NCBI GenBank assembly: GCA_023393455.1
Contig: JAEWLJ010000029.1
Coordinates: 1 to 64,000 of the forward strand
DNA from: Methanobacteriota archaeon
GTDB lineage: Archaea; Halobacteriota; Methanomicrobia; Methanomicrobiales; Methanoculleaceae
Direction: 5' to 3'
Length of the DNA: 64,000 nucleotides
A program made the position numbers and the translations under genes. The notes beneath the pieces were generated by a model. It was not told the origin of the DNA and did no database searches. It was given only the letters and a program-made list of their open reading frames with translations. Positions within the stretch are counted from its first letter, which is position 1; every line of letters begins with the position of its first letter. Below, in pieces: positions 52,177 through 60,955 of the stretch.

Positions 52177-54717
52177 ATGAAGGAGGAACGAATCCTGATA
52201 CACGATCACGAAACACCCGAGAAGGGATCTGAAACGACCCAGTACCTGGAGAACCTGATCAGATACGCCAACGCCCCCATCATCGTCTGGGACGCGGACC
52301 TCAGGATCACCAGGTTCAACAGCGCCTTCGAGCGGCTGACGGGGCGGGCCGCGAGCGAGGTTCTCGGCCGGTCGCCGGAGATCCTCTTCCCCGAAACCCG
52401 GCGTGAGGAACTGATGGGTCTCATCCGGGAGACGACGGCCGGGGAGCGGTGGGAGACCGTCGAGATCCCGATACTCACGGCGGGCGGCAGGATCAGGACG
52501 GTTCTCTGGAATTCCGCCGCCGTTTATGAAGACGGCCGAAAGACGGTCTCCTCGGTCATCGCCCAGGGTCAGGACATCACCGAGCGCAAACAGGCCGAAG
52601 AGGCGCTCAAGAGGGCGCACGACGAACTGGAGATGCGTGTGCGGGAGCGCACCTTAGAACTCCAGGAGGCGAACGAAGCCCTGCAGGCCGAGATTGCCGA
52701 CCTCCGGGCCGAGGAGGCGGTGAAGGCCGAGCAAAAACGGCTCTACGACGTCCTCGAGATGCTGCCGGTATACGTGATACTGCTTTCGCCTGACTATCGC
52801 GTGCCCTTCGCAAACCGCTTCTTCCGGGAGCGGTTCGGCGCTTCCGACGGGCGACGCTGCTACGATTACCTCTTCTCGCGATCGGAGCCCTGCGAGAACT
52901 GCGAGTCCTACAACGTCATGAAGACGGGAGCGCCGCATCGCTGGGAGTGGACCGGGCCGGACAACCACGATTACGATATCTTCGACTTCCCCTTCACCGA
53001 TGCGGACGGATCATCCAACATCCTCGAGGTCGGTATCGACATCACCAAGCGCAAGCGGGCCGAGGAGGCGTTATGGAGGTTAAACGAGACGCTTGAGGAG
53101 CGTGTGGTCGAGCGTACGGACGAACTCGCGAAGGCCAACGCCATCCTTAGCACCATCTGCGAGCATACGCCAGCACCCATCTACGTCACCGACCGACGGA
53201 GCCGTCTCGTGATGTGCAACCCCGCTGTGCTTCGGACACTCGGCAGATCGCACCCCGAAGTGCTCGGGAAGTCGAAGGCCGAACTCCTCGGCCCGGAGGT
53301 CGGCGGACCCGTCGTAGCCAATGAGCAGCGCGTTATGGAGACCGGGATCACCGAGACCTTCGAGGAAGAGATCGGGAACCGGATCTACTACTCGACCAAG
53401 ACCCCCCTCAGGAATCTGCAGGGCGACGTCACCGGAGCCATCGCCGTCGGAACGGAGATAACAGAACTGAAGCGGGTTGAAGCACAGAGGCAGAAACTCC
53501 TGGAACAGCTGCAGCATTCGGCCGAAGAGATGGCGGTCCAGAACGAAGAACTGCAGTGCACCACCGAGCAGTTGCAGGAGAAGACCGAAGAACTGGCGCG
53601 TCTCAACCGGGTCCTCGAGGAGAGCGAGGAGCACTTCCGCTCTCTCATCGAGAACGCATCCGATATCATCCTTCTCCTCGATATGCAGAGACACATCACT
53701 TACGCGAGTCCTTCGGTGAGGCAGATCGGGGGCTACGAGCCCGACAACCTCATCGGCACGGACGTGCTCGACCTCATACACCCCGAAGACGTCCCAAAGG
53801 CCATAGAAGCCGTGAGAACCAGGGCCCGGCCATCTACGAGCCTCACGTTCGAGGTCCGGGTCAGGGATGCTACCGGCCGATGGATTTTCCTCGACGTTAC
53901 GGGCACGAGCCTGATCCGGGAAGGGGGCGCCTGGGCGTTCATCGTCAGCGCACGCGACGTCACCGACCGGAACCATGCCGAAGAAGAGCGAAACAGGCTG
54001 CTCGCCAGTCTGGAGGAGGCGCACCGGGAGGCGAACCTCTACCTCGACATCATCACCCACGACATCAGGAATGCAAACAACGTCTCGAGCATCTACGTCG
54101 ACCTCATGATCGATCTCCTCGACGGCACCGAAAGGGCCTACGCCCGAAAACTCCACGACAGCATAGCGCGGAGCACCGAGATCCTCATGAACGTCTCGAC
54201 GATCAGGCGCATTCACACCGATTCGGCAGAGTTTTCACCGGTCGACCTCAGCGCGGTCGTCCGCGAGGAGGCCAGAAACTTCCGGGGAGCATCGATACGC
54301 CAGGTGGTTCCACCGCTCGAGGTCCTGGCGGACAATCTCCTCGCCACGATCTTCATGAACCTCATCGGCAACAGCGTCAAGTTCGGCGGGCCGGAGGTGG
54401 AGATCGTCGTCCGGGCGGAGGAACTGGACGGGGAGGTGCTGGTCTCAGTGGAAGACAACGGGCCCGGCGTGCCCGACGACGTGAAGGGAAAACTCTTCCA
54501 GCGGTTCGAGCGCGGTAAAGCCCGGGGGAGGGGCGACGGGCTCGGGCTCTTCATCTGCAGGACGCTCATCGGGCGCTACGGGGGGAGGATCTGGATCGAG
54601 GACCGCGTGCCGGGGCGCCCGGAGGACGGGGCGGCATTCAGGTTCACGCTCAAACCGGCAACGCGGGAGCGAGACCCCGGCCGTGACCAGAGGGGTGTCG
54701 CCCGTGGGGATAACTAA
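52177..54717 (+). CDS. PAS-domain sensor histidine kinase, cytoplasmic
   Basis: 846 aa without membrane helices. Four PAS/PAC units (about residues 25-135, 185-290, 325-430, 490-600) joined by coiled coils containing EERV-VERTDELAKAN and AEEMAVQNEELQ-type heptads. The second PAS region has a Cys cluster (CYDY, CENCESYN) that could bind a cofactor. The kinase core has the H-box ITHDIRNANN, N-box NLIGNSVKFGG, and G-boxes DNGPGVPD and GDGLGLFI. No response regulator adjoins, so the partner is elsewhere. Confidence 0.92.
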   Translation: MKEERILIHDHETPEKGSETTQYLENLIRYANAPIIVWDADLRITRFNSAFERLTGRAASEVLGRSPEILFPETRREELMGLIRETTAGERWETVEIPILTAGGRIRTVLWNSAAVYEDGRKTVSSVIAQGQDITERKQAEEALKRAHDELEMRVRERTLELQEANEALQAEIADLRAEEAVKAEQKRLYDVLEMLPVYVILLSPDYRVPFANRFFRERFGASDGRRCYDYLFSRSEPCENCESYNVMKTGAPHRWEWTGPDNHDYDIFDFPFTDADGSSNILEVGIDITKRKRAEEALWRLNETLEERVVERTDELAKANAILSTICEHTPAPIYVTDRRSRLVMCNPAVLRTLGRSHPEVLGKSKAELLGPEVGGPVVANEQRVMETGITETFEEEIGNRIYYSTKTPLRNLQGDVTGAIAVGTEITELKRVEAQRQKLLEQLQHSAEEMAVQNEELQCTTEQLQEKTEELARLNRVLEESEEHFRSLIENASDIILLLDMQRHITYASPSVRQIGGYEPDNLIGTDVLDLIHPEDVPKAIEAVRTRARPSTSLTFEVRVRDATGRWIFLDVTGTSLIREGGAWAFIVSARDVTDRNHAEEERNRLLASLEEAHREANLYLDIITHDIRNANNVSSIYVDLMIDLLDGTERAYARKLHDSIARSTEILMNVSTIRRIHTDSAEFSPVDLSAVVREEARNFRGASIRQVVPPLEVLADNLLATIFMNLIGNSVKFGGPEVEIVVRAEELDGEVLVSVEDNGPGVPDDVKGKLFQRFERGKARGRGDGLGLFICRTLIGRYGGRIWIEDRVPGRPEDGAAFRFTLKPATRERDPGRDQRGVARGDN

Positions 54718-54744
54718 ATCACCCGCTACCGCGACACTTTGTGC

Positions 54745-55179
54745 ATGAACACAGTCGCTGTCGGCGTCTTTTCCCTCACGCTGCTTACCGGGGCGGTCAT
54801 AACGGGAACGGTCGCAATAGGCCTTTCCGTTACGCTGTATGCCCTGGTATACCTCGCCGTCGCCGCCCTCCTCATCGGGATGGTCATCGCAGTCTTCTGC
54901 ACGAAATGCCCGCTCCGGGGGGAGAAATGTCTCCACATCCTTCCCGGCAGGCTCGCTGCCCTCCTTCCGGCCCGGCAGGGGAAGTATACGGCCGTCGAGA
55001 TCGCTGTGGTCGTGGCTGCACTCCTCCTTATCGCCGCGATTCCCCAGTACTGGCTGCTCTCGCAGGTTCCGCTCCTTGCGCTCTTCTGGGTGCTTGCCGG
55101 CACGGGCGTCTTTCTGATCAACCGCCGCGTCTGCCCGGTCTGCGGCAACAGGTGCTGCCCGTTGCGGCCGAAGGAGTGA
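54745..55179 (+). CDS. Small membrane protein with cysteine motifs
   Basis: 144 aa. Four membrane helices in two pairs (residues about 4-24, 28-50, 85-105, 110-125). Between the pairs is CTKCPLRGEKCLH, and after the last helix CPVCGNRCCPLRP, two Cys-rich motifs both on the cytoplasmic side if the N-terminus is inside. Their match suggests a shared metal or Fe-S site. 27 nt after the histidine kinase and co-directional. No family name recognised. Confidence 0.7.
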   Translation: MNTVAVGVFSLTLLTGAVITGTVAIGLSVTLYALVYLAVAALLIGMVIAVFCTKCPLRGEKCLHILPGRLAALLPARQGKYTAVEIAVVVAALLLIAAIPQYWLLSQVPLLALFWVLAGTGVFLINRRVCPVCGNRCCPLRPKE

Positions 55180-55296
55180 GACACAGGGGCCGAGGGATTC
55201 CGAGGCCGCGGCCGCCGGGGCGTGAACCGCGCCCTGCACATTCCGAGAAGAAGAGATGGGCGGGGTTATTTCCCCCGCCGCTTTTTTGCAGACGTA

Positions 55297-55560
55297 TCAG
55301 AAGATCACAAAGGCCTGGGTCGTCGCCCGGCAGGAGTTCCCGTCATCGAGCGTCACGACCAGCGTGACCGTATAGGTCCCTTCCGCCGCGTAATCGTGGG
55401 TGACGTCCTGGCCGCTGCCGGTTGTCCCGTCACCGAAGTTCCAGGCCATGCCCGATACGGTCGCGGTGCAGTCGTCCCCGGAGAGGATGACCGAACCCGT
55501 AAACGCAACAGGTTGTTCTGGACCGGCCTGGTCGCGGTCTTTCCCGATGATTCCCGTGCA
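55297..55560 (-). pseudogene. C-terminal fragment of a PKD-domain protein
   Basis: Minus-strand frame ending in a PKD domain: QPVAFTGSVILSGDD then AWNFGDGTTGSG, HDYAAEGTYTVTLVV and a stop at 55297. This is the end of a secreted protein with its N-terminal parts missing. Upstream, the same frame continues directly into a piece of the antiporter C-terminus (55618-55701), so it is a chimeric leftover. No credible start codon. Confidence 0.65.
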
Positions 55561-55617
55561 GGAGCAGTTGTCCGCGAGATGCGGCGATACGGCGACGTCC
55601 CGCAGCTCATCCCTCCC

Positions 55618-55701
55618 GAGCAGTCTGGCACGGACGGACCCCGTCATCTCGTCCGTCGTCAGGAGGAGGAGCGTATCTTTGGCCCCGATGACCGTGCTGC
55701 C
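55618..55701 (-). repeat. Duplicated fragment of the antiporter C-terminal domain
   Basis: 84 bp matching 56493-56576 with two mismatches. Encodes STVIGAKDTLLLLTTDEM of the TrkA_C domain in frame with the PKD fragment. Flanking sequence on both sides does not match, so the copy is short and recent or under gene conversion. Confidence 0.85.
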
Positions 55702-55804
55702 CAGAGAGCCGGAAGATCCGGGAGTTCCTCCGGCGCAACGAGATGGTGTAGCGGTCCGGCGGTGAACCGGAAAGGTATTGTCTCTGGATCTACTCAACGG
55801 AACT

Positions 55805-56284
55805 ATGGACGCCCATACCCCGTTGAGGATGATGGAAGACTTCTTTGCCGTATACTCCAGGGAATTCAACAACGCTCTCGCCGATCCGCCGGAGATCGAC
55901 GTTGAGGCTACGGCAGGAGCGTTTGCCGACTGCTTCGTCGGGGCGAACCCGCACGGTGTTTTCTGTGGAAAGAACGACGAGCAGTTCCGCGCTCAAATCC
56001 CGGCAGGTTTCGCGTTCTACAGGAGCATCGGGACAAAATCCATGAACGTCTCGTCGCTTGAGGTCACCGATCTCGACGACTGTCACCTGATGGTGAAGGT
56101 GCACTGGGTCTCGGTGTACACGAAACTGGATGGGAGTGATGAGCGGATCGATTTCGACAACATCTACTTTGTTCAGATAATCGAGGAGAAACCCCGGATA
56201 TTTGGGTACATCACCGGAGACGAGCAGAAAGTGCTGCGTGAGCGGGGGCTGATCCCGGATCAGGGTAATCCTCCGACCCGGTGA
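55805..56284 (+). CDS. SnoaL/NTF2-like protein
   Basis: 159 aa from the ATG at MDAHTPLR; a TTG 27 nt upstream is possible. The cone-shaped alpha+beta fold of NTF2-like proteins is suggested by FFAVYSREFNNAL, FADCFVGANPHGVFCGK, FYRSIGTKSMNVSSLEVTDLDDCHLMVKVHW and DFDNIYFVQIIEEKPRIFGYI. Could be an enzyme or a ligand-binding protein. Isolated between the pseudogene and the antiporter. Confidence 0.75.
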   Translation: MDAHTPLRMMEDFFAVYSREFNNALADPPEIDVEATAGAFADCFVGANPHGVFCGKNDEQFRAQIPAGFAFYRSIGTKSMNVSSLEVTDLDDCHLMVKVHWVSVYTKLDGSDERIDFDNIYFVQIIEEKPRIFGYITGDEQKVLRERGLIPDQGNPPTR

Positions 56285-56315
56285 CGGGAGTGCGGCCCGG
56301 GCGGTTCGCCCGGCC

Positions 56316-57944
56316 TCACCGTGGCGATGACGGGTCGCTCTCGGTATTATCTTCGGGTGATTCCTGTTCGTAGAGTGATTCGGTCATCTCTTCCGGGGGC
56401 TCCTCTACGGTGAGGGGTCCAGCCGTACCCTCCGGGCAGTCCTGCACCGTGAGGGCTGTTGATTGCGGTGTCTCTTTCTCCTCTTTTGGTGTGAGCAGCC
56501 TGGCACGGACGGACTCCGTCATCTCGTCCGTCGTCAGGAGGAGGAGCGTATCTTTGGCCCCGATGACCGTGCTGCCGACCGGGACGAAGCGTTCGTCTCC
56601 CTTCTGCATCAGGATGATGAGTGTGCCCGTCGGCAACCCGAGGTCGACGACCTGCTTGCCCACCGCCGAGGCGTCCGGGGGGATGACCAGTTCGAGCAGT
56701 TCGCTCGGGGTGTCGGGGTTCACATCGAACTCACGGGAGAGTTGGCCCGTCTCCTCGAGCGGGCCGGCGAGACCGAGCCAGCGGGCGACTGAGGGGATCG
56801 ATGTCCCGTGCACGAGCGCCGAGAAGATGACGATGAAGAAGACGATATTAAAGATAACGGCTGCGTCCGGCACCCCTGCGACGAGGGGGTAGGTCGCGAG
56901 GATGATCGGGACGGCCCCCCGGAGCCCCACCCACGAGACCAGGGCCTTCTCGTTCATCGGCATCTTCCAGGGGAGCAACGTGAGCAGGACGGCAATCGGC
57001 CGCGCGATGAATATCAGGAAGAGGGCGGCGAGAAGGCCGGGGACGAACGCCGATGCAAGCTGCGAGGGGAAGACGAGCAGCCCGAGCGCAAGGAACATCA
57101 CGATCTGCATCAACCACGCAATTCCGTCGTAAAACCTGATCAGACTCTTTTTGTGGACGATGACGCTGTTACCAATGATAAGACCGGCGAGGTAGACAGC
57201 GATGAACCCGTTTCCGCCGATGACGGTGGTCAGCCCGTAGACCAGCAGCACCATCGCGAGGGTGAGCACCGGGTACAGCCCCTCGGTCTCCAGTTTGATA
57301 CGGTTGATGAACCAGACCGTGAACTTGCCGAGCGCGTAACCCATGAGGCCGCCGACCGCCATCTGCTGCGCGAACGTCGGGACGAGACTGAAGATCGACG
57401 AACCCGGGGTAAGGATCAGGCCGATGATGCCGGTGGTGAGCAGGACCGCCATGGGGTCGTTGCTCCCCGACTCGAACTCGAGGAACGGTCGCAGGTTTCC
57501 CTTCAGGCGGGCCCGTGCCGTTCGGAGGATCGAGAAGACTGCCGCCGCATCGGTGGACGAGACGACCGCGCCAAGGAGTAGGCCTGTTAACGGAGAGAAT
57601 CCGAGGACCAGGACGGCGAACGCGCCGAGCAGGACTGCGGTCAGGACGACGCCGATCGTCGAGAGGGCGATCCCCTGCCAGAGAATGGGCTGGATCTCTT
57701 CCCACCGGGTATCAAGACCGCCCGAGAAGAGGATATATGCAAGTGCTATAATCCCGATGAGCTGCGCAAGCGTGGGGTCGTCGAACGGGATACCGCCCGG
57801 CCCCTCCGAGCCTGCGAGCATCCCGACGATGAGGAAGATGAGGAGCGCAGGAACGCCGAGCCTCTCCGAGAACTTATTTGCGATGATGCTTATCAGGAAG
57901 AGCACCGCTATCCCGATAAATACGAGTTCGAGGGTGAGGAGCAT
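56316..57944 (-). CDS. Na+(K+)/H+ antiporter with TrkA_C domain (NhaP2/CvrA-like)
   Basis: 542 aa. About 12-13 membrane helices of the CPA1 family (residues 1-400) with the transport motifs GAVVSSTDAAAVFS, ESGSNDPMAVLL and GLRGAVPIILATYP. A TrkA_C regulatory domain follows (about 425-490, SELLELVIPPDASAVGKQVVDLGLP), then an acidic tail. Exchanges Na+ or K+ for protons in pH and volume control. The TrkA_C domain would bind a nucleotide or K+-linked ligand. An 84-bp piece of this domain is copied at 55618-55701. Confidence 0.93.
   Translation of the reverse strand: MLLTLELVFIGIAVLFLISIIANKFSERLGVPALLIFLIVGMLAGSEGPGGIPFDDPTLAQLIGIIALAYILFSGGLDTRWEEIQPILWQGIALSTIGVVLTAVLLGAFAVLVLGFSPLTGLLLGAVVSSTDAAAVFSILRTARARLKGNLRPFLEFESGSNDPMAVLLTTGIIGLILTPGSSIFSLVPTFAQQMAVGGLMGYALGKFTVWFINRIKLETEGLYPVLTLAMVLLVYGLTTVIGGNGFIAVYLAGLIIGNSVIVHKKSLIRFYDGIAWLMQIVMFLALGLLVFPSQLASAFVPGLLAALFLIFIARPIAVLLTLLPWKMPMNEKALVSWVGLRGAVPIILATYPLVAGVPDAAVIFNIVFFIVIFSALVHGTSIPSVARWLGLAGPLEETGQLSREFDVNPDTPSELLELVIPPDASAVGKQVVDLGLPTGTLIILMQKGDERFVPVGSTVIGAKDTLLLLTTDEMTESVRARLLTPKEEKETPQSTALTVQDCPEGTAGPLTVEEPPEEMTESLYEQESPEDNTESDPSSPR
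56493..56576 (-). repeat. Source copy of the 84-bp duplication
   Basis: Within the TrkA_C part of the antiporter gene, matching 55618-55701 in the same orientation, 875 bp apart; two mismatches in 84. Confidence 0.85.
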
Positions 57945-58187
57945 TTACAGGTATTATTCGCGCGCGCTGTGCTTAAAAATTGCCCGCCCACTCTTTCGAT
58001 CGGGTAGTCCCTCGGACGGATACCGACCCGGCGCCGATCGTTTCGCGATCATCGGCACCCGGCAGAACCCCAAAGCCCGTCGAGACCGGAGCGAGGGGGG
58101 CGGGCGCGCCGAACAGATCTCTCGGTCTCGTCGGTTCCGCCACGTATCGCGGGGTTGATATAGTATCCGTTAGAACTCTCAGTCAGG

Positions 58188-59273
58188 ATGACAGAAACCC
58201 CGATTTTCCCAAGGCGCGTGAGTACCATACTCCTGTTGACGGCACTGGTGTTCCTCATCATCGGGATCGAGGCGCTCGGATACCTCGTCACCATCATCGC
58301 CGTATCGGCGATCCTCGCCATGATCATATATCCCCCAACGAAAGCCCTTCGAGCGAGGGGACTCCCTGAAAGCGTCGCCGTCGGCGTGGTCGCCGCCGTC
58401 GCCTGCTTTGCCGTCCTGCTGATCTGCTATCTCGTCTTCTTCTCGTTCGAGACGCTGGTCGCAGATCTTCCTCTCTACCAGCAGGAACTGACCGCCAGAC
58501 TGTCGGAGATCCTCACCCTCCTGGACAGATATGGGATTGAAACGGGTTCGCTCTCACCTTCTTCGATAAACCTGCAGGGATTCATGGGATTTATCTCTTC
58601 GTCAGCCATCAGTATCGCTGATCTTCTCCTCTACCTCTTCTTCATAGCGGTGACGACGATCTTCATGCTCTTTGAAGCGCCGCGGATGCCCGAACGGGTG
58701 AGGAAAGTGATGAAGAACGACGAGGCCGCCGAGTCGTTCTCCCGCATGAGCAAATTCCTGGCCAACTTCGTCATCGTCAGGACCGAGGTAAACCTCATCC
58801 ACGGCTTCCTCTTCGGTACGTTCCTCTGGGTCATGGGGGTGCACGCGGCCGTCCTCTGGGGGGTGATGACGTTCCTGCTCTCGTATATCCCCTACATCGG
58901 GCTCGTCATCGCGGCGCTCCCGGCGATCTTCTTTGCCTGGCTCCAGTTCGGGATATGGGGCGCGATCGCGGTGATTGTGGTCGTCGCGATCCTGAACGCG
59001 CTCGTGGAGAACCCAATCTTCGCGCACTTTGCATCGAGGCGCTTCGAGATCCCCGCCCTCGTGGTCGTCCTCTCGGTCATCTTCTGGGGATGGGCGCTCG
59101 GTGTTGCCGGGATGATCTTCGCCGTCCCGCTCACCCTCATCGTCCTTATGGTCGCTCAATCGAGCGACGACTGGGCCTGGGTGAACACGATCCTCGGCGT
59201 CGACCACCTCTTTACAGGAGAGCCGGCTCTCCCGGCGGAGACGCGGGAACCCGACGCACCACCGGCGAGGTAA
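58188..59273 (+). CDS. AI-2E family transporter (PerM-like)
   Basis: 361 aa, seven to eight membrane helices. Conserved AI-2E/PerM segments: LVTIIAVSAILAMIIYPPTKALRARG, then FLLSYIPYIGLVIAALPAIFFAWLQFG, and EIPALVVVLSVIFWGWALGVAGMIFAVPLTL. Homologues export small molecules or act as Na+/H+ antiporters; the substrate in archaea is not established. GATATAGTATCC about 30 nt upstream suggests a short leader. Confidence 0.92.
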   Translation: MTETPIFPRRVSTILLLTALVFLIIGIEALGYLVTIIAVSAILAMIIYPPTKALRARGLPESVAVGVVAAVACFAVLLICYLVFFSFETLVADLPLYQQELTARLSEILTLLDRYGIETGSLSPSSINLQGFMGFISSSAISIADLLLYLFFIAVTTIFMLFEAPRMPERVRKVMKNDEAAESFSRMSKFLANFVIVRTEVNLIHGFLFGTFLWVMGVHAAVLWGVMTFLLSYIPYIGLVIAALPAIFFAWLQFGIWGAIAVIVVVAILNALVENPIFAHFASRRFEIPALVVVLSVIFWGWALGVAGMIFAVPLTLIVLMVAQSSDDWAWVNTILGVDHLFTGEPALPAETREPDAPPAR

Positions 59274-59329
59274 ACCGGCATGGGGAAGGTTGATACCCTC
59301 CTCGCACCCTCCTCTTCTGAGGAGTGAGC

Positions 59330-59593
59330 ATGCTACATACACATGCAATCATCAAAGCGATCTGGGACGCACAGGGTTATGGGAACCTCGCCGTCTGGGC
59401 GGATGGGACGACCTCCATCATCGCCCCGGGCGAAAGCCCAAAGAAAGACGGAACAGCGCCGCTCGCGATATTCAAACCCATCCCCCTCGTGGCGGGATTT
59501 CCGATGCTCGACTTCGCCATCCACGACCCCGATCTGCTGGAACGGATCGAGACGACGATCAGGGGGGCAGGCGGCGAGATCGAGCGGGACTGA
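59330..59593 (+). CDS. Small conserved-looking protein, unknown
   Basis: 87 aa. Start at the ATG giving MLHTHAII because GGAG lies 5 nt upstream; a GTG lies 6 nt before it. Compact alpha/beta sequence (AIWDAQGYGNLAVWADGTTSIIAPGE, then LDFAIHDPDLLERIETTIRGAGG) without membrane or metal motifs. Follows the transporter by 56 nt. I cannot assign a function. Confidence 0.65.
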   Translation: MLHTHAIIKAIWDAQGYGNLAVWADGTTSIIAPGESPKKDGTAPLAIFKPIPLVAGFPMLDFAIHDPDLLERIETTIRGAGGEIERD

Positions 59594-59620
59594 GAACGGC
59601 CCGGCACTTACCGTAACTAC

Positions 59621-59665
59621 AAAAAAAAGTGATCTGATTTTAGAGTGATCCGGAAAGGATCACTC
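59621..59665. terminator. Bidirectional hairpin/poly-T terminator
   Basis: Perfect 9-bp-arm hairpin GAGTGATCC-GGAAA-GGATCACTC at 59643-59665, spanning the cupin stop codon. It is followed on the minus strand by eight T (59621-59628). It separates the small plus-strand gene from the convergent cupin gene. Confidence 0.6.
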
Positions 59666-60061
59666 GGTCGTCTTCCCGTCGAAGTGCTCGTCGTCCGCCA
59701 TGGCCGCTTCGCGGGTCTTGTGCACGACCGCATCACGGTGCTCCGGCGGCGAGTAGATCGTGTATAACTTGAGGTCGGCGGTCTTTGAGGTGTTGATCAC
59801 GTTGTGCTTGGCACTGTTCGGCACGACCACGGCGCTGCCGTCCTTCACCTTGTACTCGGTGTTGTCGATGACGACCTTCCCCTCCCCTTCTTCGAACCGG
59901 AAGAACTGGTCGACGTCGTCGTGAACCTCCTCGCCGATCTCCTCGCCGGGCTTCAGGCTCATCAGCACGAGCTGGCTGAATTTGCTCGTGTAGAGAACTC
60001 TGCGGAATTCAGTGTTCTTTACGGTTTCAGTCTCGATATCGGTTGCAAATCCTTTCTTCAT
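59660..60061 (-). CDS. Cupin-domain protein
   Basis: 133 aa single cupin: LKPGEEIGEEVHDDVDQFFRFEEGEGKVVIDN is cupin motif 1 and VVVPNSAKHNVINTSKTADLKLYTIYSPPEH motif 2, with His/Glu metal ligands partly conserved. Start at MKKGF is fixed by GGAGG 8 nt upstream; an in-frame ATG 15 nt earlier overlaps that site. Could bind a metal and a small ligand; function not known. A TTTAATAGTA box lies about 80 nt upstream in an otherwise empty 300-bp gap. Confidence 0.85.
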   Translation of the reverse strand: MKKGFATDIETETVKNTEFRRVLYTSKFSQLVLMSLKPGEEIGEEVHDDVDQFFRFEEGEGKVVIDNTEYKVKDGSAVVVPNSAKHNVINTSKTADLKLYTIYSPPEHRDAVVHKTREAAMADDEHFDGKTTE

Positions 60062-60364
60062 ATTCAGAACCTCCATATAAGCAGGTTTGTTTTTGTTGTG
60101 GGTGATAACAATATTCCATTATGCCGCCACTACTATTAAACATTAGCCCGTTTCAGGTCTCTTGAACTCCGAATAAAACCTGTGGCGGCTGCGCCGGGCA
60201 ATTCGAGCGACCTATGCAGCCGGAACGATATTCAGCGGTCAGGTCCCGGAGTTCCCATGGTCGGGGAGAGCGGGTGGTAAGGGACTTCGGTGCCGCCTCG
60301 CCTTCGCCCGGAACCTTGATGGGCAGACAGAGGCGATCTTTCAGGATACGACCGGAGAACACGC

Positions 60365-60955
60365 ATGATCCTTCCCCCATCATTTTACGAACGCGATACC
60401 GTGACCGTTGCAAAAGACCTGCTGGGGTGCCTGCTCGTGCACCGGGAAGAGGCAGCGACGATGGGGTGGATCGTCGAGGTCGAAGCCTACCTCCGGGACG
60501 ACCCGGCAGCCCACTCGTACCGGGGAGAGACGCCGCGGAACCAGGCGATGTTCGGGCCGGCGGGCCATGCCTACGTCTACCGGATCTACGGCCTGCACAC
60601 CTGCTTCAACGTCGTGACCGGCCCCGAGGGGACGGGAGAGGCGGTTCTCGTCCGGGCGCTTGAACCGGCCGGCGGGATCGGTCTCATGCAGGCGCGGCGG
60701 GGGACGGACGACCCGTTCGCGCTCGCGAGCGGGCCGGGCAAACTGACGCAGGCGCTCAACATCACGATGGATCTCGACGGGAGATCCCTCTCCGGGGGGC
60801 CCCTCGAGATCTGGTCGCCCGAGAGCCTCCCCGGCCGCCGGGCAGAGGGAGCGGGCGGGGAGATCGTGCAGACGACCCGGATCGGGATCACGAAGGCGGC
60901 AGACCTCCCGCTCCGGTTCTACCTCAAAGGGAGCCGTTACATCTCGCGGCGGTGA
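60365..60955 (+). CDS. 3-methyladenine DNA glycosylase (AAG/MPG type)
   Basis: 196 aa. Excises alkylated and deaminated purines. Family motifs: VAKDLLGCLLVHR, catalytic IVEVEAYLRDDPAAHSYRG (Glu), RNQAMFGPAGHAYVYRIYGLHTCFNVV, and GPGKLTQALNI. Complete at both ends. The 3' end overlaps the convergent ferredoxin gene by 19 bp. Confidence 0.95.
   Translation: MILPPSFYERDTVTVAKDLLGCLLVHREEAATMGWIVEVEAYLRDDPAAHSYRGETPRNQAMFGPAGHAYVYRIYGLHTCFNVVTGPEGTGEAVLVRALEPAGGIGLMQARRGTDDPFALASGPGKLTQALNITMDLDGRSLSGGPLEIWSPESLPGRRAEGAGGEIVQTTRIGITKAADLPLRFYLKGSRYISRR

Noticed and set aside
59643..59665. Hairpin sharing GAGTGATC with the palindrome at 46824
   Set aside because: At a convergent gene end with an adjoining T8 run, so a terminator explains it better than a regulator site.
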